A stretch of DNA of 64,000 nt. It comes from Tolypothrix tenuis PCC 7101 (GTDB lineage Bacteria; Cyanobacteriota; Cyanobacteriia; Cyanobacteriales; Nostocaceae). A program made the translations under genes and the position numbers. Numbering within the stretch: position 1 is the stretch's first letter; every line of letters begins with the position of its first letter. Where the stretch lies: contig NZ_AP018248.1 of assembly GCF_002368295.1 (NCBI RefSeq), positions 1,088,477-1,152,476 on the forward strand, in the 5' to 3' direction. A model generated the notes under the pieces. The model worked only from the letters and a program-made list of their open reading frames with translations. It was not told where the DNA came from and searched no databases. Positions 1 to 9,800 of the stretch are shown here, in pieces.

Positions 1-310
1 CACCTTGTTCGGGAATGTAATACAAATTAGAAACGTGATGCAGCTTTTGAATTTGCCGTGTAACCGCTTCTACCATTGCTGGATGGGCGTGTCCCAAAGT
101 ACAAGTAGCAATTCCAGCCACAAAATCCAAATATTCCCGCCCCTCAGTATCCCACACCTTACATCCTGCGCCCCGTTCTAGAGCGAGAGGAAATCGCCCA
201 TAGGTGGACATAACTGCTTCATTAAAGCTGTTGGGGTCAAACGGACTAGATGGTAAAGTATTTGACTGTGGGGGGATGGTGGCTGCGTCAACCAGAGTTT
301 CTATGCTCAC
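1..310 (-). CDS. argD: Acetylornithine aminotransferase, N-terminal part (runs off the left edge)
   Basis: About 103 N-terminal residues of a class-III PLP aminotransferase are visible. The segment reading YLDFVAGIATCTLGHAHP is the typical entry into this fold; the PLP lysine lies outside the window. ArgD transaminates N-acetylglutamate semialdehyde in arginine synthesis; argC lies separately at about 37-38 kb, so the pathway is scattered. I chose the GTG at 308-310 because AAGGAG sits six bases upstream. Other class-III aminotransferases, such as GABA or succinylornithine enzymes, cannot be fully excluded from this fragment. Confidence 0.8.
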   Translation of the reverse strand, partial: MSIETLVDAATIPPQSNTLPSSPFDPNSFNEAVMSTYGRFPLALERGAGCKVWDTEGREYLDFVAGIATCTLGHAHPAMVEAVTRQIQKLHHVSNLYYIPEQG

Positions 311-420
311 TACCGCTCCTTGTGAAAATCTGCGATCGTATAGTTATCTACTAGTGTCCTAGAAACCTTCCAAAATATCGACTATTTTCTTGGGATTTTG
401 TCATTTGTCATCTGGGGTTT

Positions 421-578
421 GGTAATGGGTAATGGGTAATTGGTAATTGGTGTTTGTCATTAATTATTTCTCCCCCTGCTCCCAGCCCCCTGCCCCGTTG
501 CTTTTCCCAGTCCCCAGTCCCCAATCCCTAGTCCCCAGTCCCCAGTCCCCAATCCCCAGTCCCCAGTCCCTTTATTCC
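421..578. repeat. STRR heptamer block upstream of the K+ channel gene
   Basis: Runs of TAATGGG/TAATTGG are followed by a C-rich stretch and about ten CCCCAGT/CCCCAAT heptamers. They keep an open frame into the channel gene but encode only low-complexity P/S/Q sequence, so I treat them as non-coding repeat DNA. Confidence 0.85.
431..510. repeat. 80-bp direct repeat, left copy (flanks the K+ channel gene)
   Basis: This stretch matches 1683-1762 at 77 of 80 positions in the same orientation, mismatching only in one T/C and two positions in the C-rich part. The two copies bracket the channel gene. Confidence 0.85.
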
Positions 579-614
579 CTAACCATTGGCAGAGGTGAAA
601 GAATTGTGTACTCA

Positions 615-1670
615 ATGCCTGAGCAAAAATATCAACGTATCCAAAAGGAGTTGATGGCAGGAGCGATCGCTCTTGGTTGTGTTTTCATGATTGGGACTGT
701 GTGGTACAGCCTGGTGGAGGGGTGGTCATGGGAAGATGCTGCTTATATGACGGTAATTACCCTGGCGACTGTGGGATATGGCGAAACACACCCACTGGGT
801 AATCGCGGCAGGTTATTTACCATCGCCTTAATTTTGATGGGTGTCATCAATATCGGTTACATTGTCAATAGATTTACAGAAGCTGTGATTGAAGGCTACT
901 TTCAAGAAGGAATTCGACTACGGCAACAGAGGCGCATAATGGAATCGTTATCAGGACATTACATTATTTGTGGGTTTAGTCGCACAGGTCGCCAAATCGC
1001 CAAAGAATTTCGGGCTGAAGGTGTAAATTTTGTCGTCATTGATTCTGAGGTTGAATCTGTTCAAAGAGCGCAAACAGAAGGTTATGTAGTATTCCAAGGT
1101 GATGCTACATTAGATGACACACTTTTAAAAGTGGGCATAGAAAGAGCGATGTGTATTGTTGCTGCTCTACCTTCGGATGCAGAAAATTTATATACTGTAT
1201 TATCAGCAAAAACACTTAACCCAGCAATTCGGGCGATCGCAAGAGCAAGTACAGAAGAAGCTTTGCAGAAGTTACAACGTGCTGGTGCAGATGCGGTGAT
1301 TTCTCCCTATATCACTGGCGGTAAGAGAATGGCAGCTGCAGCCCTCAGACCCCAGATTTTAGACTTTGTTGATGGTATCCTCACAGGTACAGACCGCCAG
1401 CTGTATATGGAAGAATTTTTACTTGACCCAGCTTTTTGCCCTTTTGTGGGACAAAGTTTGCAAAAAGCAAAACTGCGATCGCAAACTGGGGCGTTAGTTT
1501 TAGCTATCCGCCGCCTTGATGGTAATTTAATTGGCGGCCCTACTGGTGATACTGTTTTAATGCCTGGAGACACCCTAATTTGCATGGGTACAGCAGAACA
1601 ATTGCAAAGCCTCAACCAAGTTCTCGGGCCGATTGTTTCTAAAAAAGTGCGTAAACCGAAAAATAGTTAA
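615..1670 (+). CDS. Potassium channel family protein with RCK (TrkA-N/TrkA-C) domain
   Basis: A 351-residue two-helix channel subunit: helix 1 at about residues 10-32, a pore loop with filter motif TVGYGE, a second helix (LFTIALILMGVINIGYIVN), then a cytosolic RCK domain with Rossmann motif CGFSRTGRQIAKEF and a TrkA-C domain. This is the MthK/Kch architecture: a tetrameric K+ channel gated by ligand binding to the RCK ring. The open frame extends upstream to 447 but only through heptamer repeats, so I start at ATG 615; an in-frame GTG at 606 is possible. The gene is divergent from argD and flanked by 80-bp direct repeats. The ligand cannot be told from sequence. Confidence 0.88.
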   Translation: MPEQKYQRIQKELMAGAIALGCVFMIGTVWYSLVEGWSWEDAAYMTVITLATVGYGETHPLGNRGRLFTIALILMGVINIGYIVNRFTEAVIEGYFQEGIRLRQQRRIMESLSGHYIICGFSRTGRQIAKEFRAEGVNFVVIDSEVESVQRAQTEGYVVFQGDATLDDTLLKVGIERAMCIVAALPSDAENLYTVLSAKTLNPAIRAIARASTEEALQKLQRAGADAVISPYITGGKRMAAAALRPQILDFVDGILTGTDRQLYMEEFLLDPAFCPFVGQSLQKAKLRSQTGALVLAIRRLDGNLIGGPTGDTVLMPGDTLICMGTAEQLQSLNQVLGPIVSKKVRKPKNS

Positions 1671-1682
1671 TTGGTGTTTGTT

Positions 1683-1762
1683 AATGGGTAATTGGTAATT
1701 GGTGTCTGTCATTAATTATTTCTCCCCCTGCTCCCTGCCCTCTGCCCCGTTGCTTTTCCCAG
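1683..1762. repeat. 80-bp direct repeat, right copy
   Basis: Near-identical partner of 431-510 (77/80), starting 13 bases after the channel stop codon. Confidence 0.85.
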
Positions 1763-1779
1763 CCCCCTCATCTCCTAAT

Positions 1780-1804
1780 AAAAAACCTCGGTTAACCACC
1801 GAGG
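1780..1804 (-). terminator. Rho-independent terminator, minus direction
   Basis: A 7-bp stem (CCTCGGT/ACCGAGG, 1786-1792 with 1798-1804) with a 5-nt loop, followed on the minus strand by six T. No protein gene ends into it; the PEP-CTERM gene has its own terminator upstream at 2085-2122. Confidence 0.7.
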
Positions 1805-1956
1805 CTATAGAGAAGTCAAAATGACGATTAGATACAGCGATTGAAAAGGAAAACTTTGAGTTAACAGTTGAAGCAAGCAAAACAACAGCTGCCACAAATA
1901 AAGGTATTGTGTCGTTGGTGTTATATATGCTGTGCTTGCTTTGGGTTTAACTTATG
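1786..1956 (-). ncRNA. Possible small RNA, about 170 nt
   Basis: On the minus strand TTGACT, a 17-bp spacer and TAAATT (-10 at 1963-1968) precede a gene-free stretch that ends at the terminator 1780-1804. I see no convincing open frame with a ribosome site and no match to a family I recognise (Yfr1, 6S). Inference only. Confidence 0.3.
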
Positions 1957-2084
1957 TAACTAAATTTAACAGTATTGTTACGAATAGTCAAGAAGGATTG
2001 ACAAAAAATTTTGATAAGCGATCGCCAAACCTAAGATTAGAGGTTTTTTGTCCAGTTCACCTGGCTAATCTAGGGATGATTGAG

Positions 2085-2122
2085 AAAAAAATGCCTGATG
2101 TTGTTGTGATGACAACATCAGG
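2085..2122 (-). terminator. Terminator of the PEP-CTERM gene
   Basis: An 11-bp perfect stem (CCTGATGTTGT at 2094-2104 with 2112-2122), 7-nt loop, then seven T on the minus strand (2085-2091). It lies about 195 bases beyond the stop of the minus-strand gene 2316-3263. Confidence 0.8.
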
Positions 2123-2315
2123 TATGGATAGGAATCGTCTTTGATTTTTGTAAAGCTAGGTATATCTTTATTCCCTGTCCCCTGTTCCCCGTCCCTTGTC
2201 CCGTTTTTATGCAAGTAATTTCAAGAATCAAACTGGATTGCTATATCAGTTGAGAAAGTGAGATTGAATGGGAATTTCCAGATTTAAATCTGCTGCTTGA
2301 TTTAGCAGATTAGAA

Positions 2316-3263
2316 TTATGCTAGTTTTTGATTTGCACTAAATTTATGCTTTTTACGGATTTGGCTACCAGCAAAAGCTAATCCAAAAATTGTCAATCCA
2401 GCAACAGTAGAAGATTCAGGAACAGCTTGAGAGATAGCAGACTTGCTAAATTGGAAAGCAATAGTCTGCGTACCTTGGAATTTGCTGCTATCGTAGCCAG
2501 TACTCAGAAGTTCTTGTGTAATCGCTCCTTGGGATAGGAATGAGATGCCAGTGAGATATTTTCCAGAAGCTATTTCATTCAGGTTAAAACTGTTATTCTG
2601 TCCGTTATTAGTAAAGTAACCGCTAGTTAAATCACCGTAACCTACAGTACCACTACCTCTCTGAACTTGAGATTCATAGGAATTGTAACCACCTGCTAAA
2701 CCTCCATAAGCTTGGGTATAGCCTTCTTTAATGTCAGTAACAGTTTTTGCTTGAACCCCGCTATAAACACCAAGTTGTTGTACACCAGAAGCATTCGCAG
2801 AAGCGAAGCGGATACCATATAAATCTCCGCTATTCATCGCATTTAGAAAGGTTTTGCCAGACATATTAAAGAATAAGTCGCCATAACCAATCTGACCACC
2901 AGCAGCGCCGGATTCGGCTTCTCCGGTTAACTTCATATTGCCGTTGATCGCAATAATTACGCTGTCAGCAGTTTCTTTGACAGCCATACCGGAAATATCA
3001 TAGGGATTTACTTGTCCAGCTGCTGCACCAACCCAGTAGTTACCATTCATCCCATCTTTATTGGAATCAAATGCATACTGCCAACCATTAGCATCAGTAG
3101 GATTTTTTCCTAAGAGGAGACCAGTACTATCGTTTAAACATTCTAAGGATATGCTAAATGCTGATCCCGTTAAACTACCAGCATAAGCTCCTTGAGCTAC
3201 AGAAAGAATCCCAACTGTGGTGATAGCAACTTTTAAAAAGCTGGATATTTTTTTAACTTTCAT
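2316..3263 (-). CDS. PEP-CTERM sorting domain protein (secreted, probably surface-anchored)
   Basis: 315 residues. There is an N-terminal signal peptide (about residues 1-29, ending AQGAYA) and a C-terminal sorting signal near residues 287-311: a VPESS motif, a hydrophobic helix and a basic KKHK tail. In known systems an exosortase recognises this signal and processes it at the cell envelope; no exosortase gene is in the window. The middle part is rich in G, S, N and T with motifs such as GGYNSYESQ, fitting an extracellular beta-rich protein; I cannot assign a function. It is transcribed alone and ends at the strong terminator at 2085-2122. Confidence 0.82.
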   Translation of the reverse strand: MKVKKISSFLKVAITTVGILSVAQGAYAGSLTGSAFSISLECLNDSTGLLLGKNPTDANGWQYAFDSNKDGMNGNYWVGAAAGQVNPYDISGMAVKETADSVIIAINGNMKLTGEAESGAAGGQIGYGDLFFNMSGKTFLNAMNSGDLYGIRFASANASGVQQLGVYSGVQAKTVTDIKEGYTQAYGGLAGGYNSYESQVQRGSGTVGYGDLTSGYFTNNGQNNSFNLNEIASGKYLTGISFLSQGAITQELLSTGYDSSKFQGTQTIAFQFSKSAISQAVPESSTVAGLTIFGLAFAGSQIRKKHKFSANQKLA

Positions 3264-3850
3264 TTCTGAAGAGAAGTAATAGATTTCTGTCGAATCCCTA
3301 TTAGGGATAATTCATTTTTATTAAAATACTTAAAAAATAAATAGAGTAATTATTCTGAATTTTTCATCTCCGTAAATCAGTTAAAGTTTATGAAATTAAT
3401 AAATAAACATCTCAGTTTATAAAGAATTGAACAGCAACGTTACAAGTTGATCTGATGTAATTACATCCCTCTATCTAGGATGAAATTCAACTTATCCGTA
3501 CTGATGGCATTTTTAGTGCATTTTTTGTTCTAAGTATTGCGATTCGCAAAGAGATATTAACCTGTCATCACTGAATAATATTCCTTTAGGAATATGTCTA
3601 AAGAAATAGGCAATCAAACTACTGATATATATCCCGTAAAAAATCTGCTTTTAGCAGCTACCTTAAGGATTATGAAAAAGTTATGATTGGCTAGATGGTG
3701 TTCCAAGAAGTGTTGGCAGCAGCCTTATTTAATGGGTTTCAGCATAGGGTTAAGTTTCCCCAAAGCAAAGAGTGCCAATGATGAACTTAACACTAGCCCC
3801 GCAAATAAAATCGGGGATCAAAGATATATAAATTACTCAAGGATAAGGCT
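3264..3850. other. 587-bp divergent intergenic region
   Basis: AT-rich spacer between the divergent PEP-CTERM and giant kinase genes; it must hold both promoters. Two small palindromes are visible: ATCCCTA-T-TAGGGAT at 3294-3308, about 30 bases upstream of the PEP-CTERM start, and ATATTCC-TTTA-GGAATAT at 3578-3595. They could be operators or 5'-leader hairpins. No credible gene is present. Confidence 0.5.
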
Positions 3851-6800
3851 ATGTCCACTGAACAATTAACTAGAGAAAGCGACAGTTTAGATTTAAAACA
3901 ACTATTAAGAACATTAAATGCCGTTAAAAAAGGTGATTTTTCCACAAGAATGCCGATTGACCAAACAGGAATTGCCGGAAAAATAGCCGATACACTCAAC
4001 GATATTATTGACCAGAATGAGCGCATGGCGGCAGAGTTACAGCGCATCGGTAATGTTGTTGGTAAAGATGGCAAAGTCTCGGAACGTGCTTCTTTGGGAA
4101 ATGTGCGTGGTTCATGGTTAAGTTGCGTTAATTCTGTGAACACGCTAATTACAGATTTAGTGCAGCCAACAGCAGAAACTACAAGGGTAATTAGGGCTGT
4201 AGCTAATGGCGATTTATCTCAAACCATCGCACCAGAAATTGAAGGTAGACCGCTGAAGGGAGAGTTTCTGCAAACTGCCAATATCGTCAACACAATGGTA
4301 GATAGGCTGGGTTCCTTTGCATCAGAAGTTACCAGGGTTGCTAGGGAAGTGGGAACTGAAGGTAAGTTGGGAGTGCAAGCAGAAGTTCGAGGTGTGGCGG
4401 GAACCTGGAAAGATTTGACCGATAACGTCAACTTGATGGCGGGGAATCTAACTGCTCAAGTACGTAATATTGCGGAAGTAGCAACTGCGATCGCCAATGG
4501 TGACTTATCAAAGAAAATTACTGTAAATGTTAAAGGCGAAATTTTAGAGTTGAAAAACACCGTCAACACGATGGTTGATCAACTCAATTCCTTTGCGTCT
4601 GAGGTAACCAGGGTAGCACGGGAAGTAGGAACGGAAGGGAAACTGGGCGTACAAGCCGAAGTTAGAGGTGTGGCGGGAACCTGGAAAGATTTGACCGATA
4701 ACGTCAACTTGATGGCGGGTAATTTGACAGCCCAGGTGCGGAATATTGCAGAAGTGACCACGGCGGTGGCGAATGGCGATTTATCTAAGAAAATTACGGT
4801 AAATGTCAAAGGCGAAATTTTAGAGTTGAAAAACACCGTTAACATCATGGTGGATCAACTCAACTCCTTTGCATCGGAAGTAACAAGGGTAGCGCGGGAA
4901 GTAGGCGCGGAGGGAAAATTAGGCGGTCAAGCCGAAGTGCGCGGAGTGGCGGGTACGTGGAAAGACCTCACCGACAGCGTAAATTTCATGGCGGGGAGTT
5001 TGACAGCACAGGTGCGAAATATCGCAGAAGTGACGACGGCGGTGGCGAATGGCGACTTATCCAAGAAAATCACTGTGGATGTGAAGGGTGAAATTTTGGA
5101 GTTGAAAAACACCATTAATACAATGGTGGATCAGTTAAATTCCTTTGCGTCGGAAGTTACCAGGGTAGCGCGAGAGGTGGGAACGGAAGGGAAACTCGGC
5201 GTACAAGCGGAAGTTCGCGGCGTGGCGGGTACGTGGAAGGATTTAACTGATAACGTCAACTTAATGGCAGGAAATTTGACGGCTCAAGTACGTAATATTG
5301 CGGAAGTGACCACGGCGGTGGCGAATGGTGACCTTTCCAAGAAGATTACCGTAGATGTGAAAGGCGAAATTTTAGAGTTGAAAAACACCGTCAACATCAT
5401 GGTGGATCAACTCAACTCCTTTGCATCGGAAGTAACGCGGGTGGCGCGAGAGGTAGGTGCGGAAGGAAAGCTAGGCGGTCAAGCAGAAGTGCGTGGTGTT
5501 GCGGGAACATGGAAAGACCTCACCGACAGCGTGAATTTCATGGCGGGAAGTTTGACCGCCCAGGTGCGGAATATTGCGGAAGTAACCACGGCGGTGGCGA
5601 CAGGCGACTTATCCAAGAAAATTACTGTGGATGTAAAGGGCGAAATTTTGGAGTTGAAAAACACCATCAACACAATGGTGGATCAATTAAACTCCTTCGC
5701 ATCTGAGGTAACCAGGGTAGCGCGAGAAGTGGGAAGTGAAGGGAAACTGGGTGTACAAGCTGATGTGCGAGGTGTGGCTGGGACGTGGAAAGACCTCACC
5801 GACAGCGTGAACTTTATGGCGGGAAGTTTGACAGCCCAGGTGCGGAATATTGCGGAAGTAACAACGGCGGTGGCGACTGGCGACTTATCTAAGAAAATCA
5901 CTGTAGATGTGAAAGGGGAAATTTTGGAGTTGAAAAACACTATCAACACGATGGTGGATCAACTCAGTTCCTTTGCGTCTGAGGTAACTAGGGTAGCGCG
6001 AGAAGTGGGAACGGAAGGTAAATTAGGCGTACAAGCAGAAGTGCGGGGTGTGGCGGGAACCTGGAAAGACTTAACAGGTGCGGTGAACATGATGGCGGGG
6101 AACCTTACCGATCAAGTACGGAACATTGCAGAAGTTGCAACTGCGATCGCCAATGGTGACCTCTCCAAAAAAATTACTGTGCAAGTTAAAGGCGAAATTC
6201 TGGAGTTGAAAAACACCATCAATATCATGGTGGATCAGTTAAACTCCTTTGCATCTGAGGTAACCAGGGTAGCGCGAGAGGTGGGAAGTGAAGGGAAACT
6301 GGGCGTACAAGCCGATGTGCGTGGTGTCGCGGGAACCTGGAAAGACTTAACCGACAGCGTGAATTTCATGGCGGGAAGTTTGACAGCCCAAGTGCGGAAC
6401 ATCGCCGCAGTTACCACAGCGGTGGCGAATGGCGACCTCTCGAAGAAAATTTCTGTGGATGTCAAAGGGGAAATTTTAGAGTTGAAAAACACCGTCAACA
6501 CGATGGTGGATCAATTAAATTCCTTTGCTTCGGAAGTAACGCGGGTAGCAAGGGAGGTGGGAACCGAAGGTAAATTGGGCGTACAAGCTGAGGTGAAAGG
6601 AGTTGCGGGAACGTGGAAAGACCTCACCGACAGCGTGAATTTCATGGCGGGAAGCTTGACAGCCCAAGTGCGGAACATCGCAGAAGTAACAACGGCGGTG
6701 GCGAATGGCGACTTATCCAAGAAAATCACTGTAGATGTCAAGGGTGAAATTTTGGAGTTGAAAAACACCATCAACACAATGGTTGATCAATTAAATTCCT

Positions 6801-9800
6801 TTGCATCGGAAGTAACGCGGGTAGCAAGGGAGGTGGGAACCGAAGGTAAATTGGGGGTACAAGCTTACGTCCGAGGGGTGGCGGGAACTTGGAAAGATTT
6901 GACCGACAATGTCAACTCAATGGCGGGGAACCTCACAGCCCAGGTGAGGAACATTGCAGAAGTTACCAAAGCGGTGGCGAATGGCGACCTATCCAAGAAA
7001 ATTACCGTGGATGTGCGCGGGGAAATTTTGGAGTTGAAAGACACTATCAATACAATGGTGGATCAACTCAGTTCCTTCGCTTCGGAAGTAACGCGGGTAG
7101 CGCGAGAAGTGGGAACGGAAGGAAAATTAGGCGGTCAAGCGCAAGTTCAAGGTGTGGCGGGTACTTGGAAGGATTTGACCGATAATGTCAACTCGATGGC
7201 GGGTAACTTAACAGCCCAGGTGCGCGGTATCGCCCGAGTGGTAACGGCGGTGGCGAATGGGGACTTGAAACGCAAATTAATGCTGGATGCGAAGGGCGAA
7301 ATTGAAACCCTAGCTGAAACCATCAACGAAATGATTGATACCCTAGCCACCTTCGCCAATCAGGTAACCACAGTAGCGCGAGAAGTGGGAATCGAAGGAA
7401 AACTAGGCGGTCAAGCCAGAGTCCCTGGGGCGGCGGGAACTTGGAAAGATTTGACAGATAATGTTAACGAACTGGCTGCAACTTTAACTACACAGCTAAG
7501 GGCGATCGCAGAAGTTGCAACAGCCGTAACTAAAGGCGATTTAACTCGGTCGATTGCGGTGGAAGCTTTAGGGGAAGTCGCTATCCTCAAAGACAACATC
7601 AACCAAATGATTGCGAACCTGCGGGAGACTACCCAGAAAAATACTGAGCAGGATTGGTTGAAAACTAACCTGGCGAAGTTTACGCGAATGCTGCAAGGTC
7701 AGCGTGATTTAGAAACAGTTTCTAAACTCATTCTCTCGGAACTAGCGCCATTAGTAGGCGCGCAACATGGCGTATTCTACATGATGGAAGCCGCAGATAA
7801 TCAAGCATTCCTCAAATTACTGAGTAGCTATGCTTACCGTGAACGCCGACATTTAGCCAACCGCTTCTACATGGGTGAAGGTTTGGTAGGACAATGTGCT
7901 TTGGAAAAAGAACGGATTCTGTTAACAGAAGTACCTGGTGATTATGTCAAAATTAGTTCTGGTTTAGGGGAAGCTTCACCACTTAATGCTGTTGTGTTAC
8001 CTGTATTATTTGAAGGACAAGTCACAGCCGTAATTGAATTAGCTTCCTTCCGCCGCTTCAGTGAGATACATTTAACATTCTTCGATCAACTCACCGAAAG
8101 TATTGCGATCGTCTTAAATACAATTGCAGCTTCCATGCGGACGGAAGAATTGCTCAAACAGTCCCAATCTTTAGCGGAAGAACTACAAACTCAGCAAAAC
8201 GAACTCCGGGAAACCAACAAGCGGCTAGAACAGCAAGCTCAATCACTCAAAGCTTCGGAAGATTTGCTCAAAGGACAGCAAGAAGAACTGCAACAAACCA
8301 ACGCCGAATTAGAAGAAAAAGCTGAGTTGTTAGCGCTGCAAAAGAAAGAAGTGGAACGGAAAAACTTGGAGATTGAGCAAGCAAGACGTTCCTTAGAAGA
8401 GAAAGCCGAACAGTTAGCCCTCTCATCCAAATATAAATCCGAATTTCTGGCGAATATGTCCCATGAATTGCGGACACCACTCAACAGCTTGCTGATTTTA
8501 GCGAAGCTGTTAACAGATAACGTTGAAGGTAATCTCACTACCAAGCAAGTGGAATATAGCCAGACAATTTACTCAGCTGGTACTGACTTGTTGACCTTAA
8601 TTAATGACATTTTGGATTTAGCCAAAATCGAATCGGGAACCATGTCAATTGACATGAACCAAATGTTATTTTCGGAGTTGGGTGAACAACTTGAGCGGAC
8701 ATTCGGGCAAATCGCCCAAAATAAAGGACTCGCCTTTAACGTGGAATTTGCTCCCGAATTACCACAAACCATTTACACTGATGCCAAACGTTTACAACAA
8801 GTCCTGAAAAATCTCCTTTCTAATGCCTTTAAATTTACCGAAACAGGGGAAGTCCGTTTGCGGGTAGAAGTGGCGAAACAAGGCTGGAGTCAATCTCAAG
8901 AAACTTTAAATCGTGCCCAGAATGTGATTGCTTTCGCTGTTAGCGATACAGGAATTGGGATTGCACCAGAAAAACAAAAAGTAATTTTTGAAGCCTTTCA
9001 ACAAGCTGATGGTAGCACCAGCCGCAAATATGGCGGTACAGGCTTAGGCTTATCCATTAGCCGCGAAATCGCGCGCCTATTTGGTGGCGAAATTAAACTT
9101 GTCAGCCATCCCAATCAAGGTAGCACCTTTACTTTCTACCTCCCCCAACTCTCTCCAGAGTCGAGAGTACTAAGTACTGAACCTTTATCAGTCAGGACAC
9201 AAACCAGTCCCCAGTACCCAGTCCCCAATCCCCAATCCCTCATGGACGATCGCTCTATTCTCGCAGAAGACGATCGCGTACTGCTGATTGTGGAAGATGA
9301 CATTAATTTTGCCCGTATCCTGCTAGATATGGCACGCCAGCAAGGATTTAAGGCGATTACCGCCCAAAACGGCAGAATAGGGCTAACCCTAGCACAGCAA
9401 TATCTACCCTCAGCCATCTTGCTAGATATCCGCTTACCAGAAATCGATGGTTGGACAGTATTAGATCGCCTCAAACATAACCCCCGCACCCGTCACATTC
9501 CCGTACATATCATGACAGTGGAAGAAGGACGACAACGCGGTTTACAACTAGGCGCGATCGCATATCTGCAAAAGCCCTTAACCAGCGAAATTATCTCCGA
9601 AGCCTTAACCAAAATCAAAGGTTTTATCGAACGGCGGGTGAAAACCTTACTAGTAGTCGAAGATGACGAAAATCAACGCCATAGTATTGTGGAATTAATT
9701 GGTAACAGCGACGTAACTACCACTGCCGTAGGTACAGGTGCAGATGCCCTAGAAGCCATTCGCACCCAGCATTTTGATTGCCTCGTCCTCGACTTAGGGC

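Larger units (their letters stand above)
1671..2315. other. Intergenic region with repeats and two minus-strand terminators
   Basis: Holds the right copy of the 80-bp repeat, two hairpin terminators that both work in the minus direction, and a possible small RNA between them. An open frame at 1932-2144 (GTG start) encodes a hydrophobic stretch and then unstructured sequence. It lacks a Shine-Dalgarno site and I cannot support it as a gene. Confidence 0.6.

Noticed and set aside
447..614. N-terminal extension of the K+ channel (PSPQSLVPSPQSP)
   Set aside because: Encoded by CCCCAGT heptamers; the channel fold begins after ATG 615.
1932..2144. 70-codon plus-strand open frame
   Set aside because: GTG start, no ribosome site, no similarity recognised, overlaps a minus-strand terminator. 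Reported only as a weak finding.
4219..7602. A series of minus-strand open frames of 60-90 codons, spaced 276 bases apart
   Set aside because: They are antisense shadows of the HAMP repeats with the same periodicity. No ribosome sites; the plus-strand kinase explains the sequence.
8239..9489. Minus-strand open frames under the kinase core
   Set aside because: The plus strand encodes clear HisKA, HATPase and receiver domains; the minus frames have no recognisable motif.
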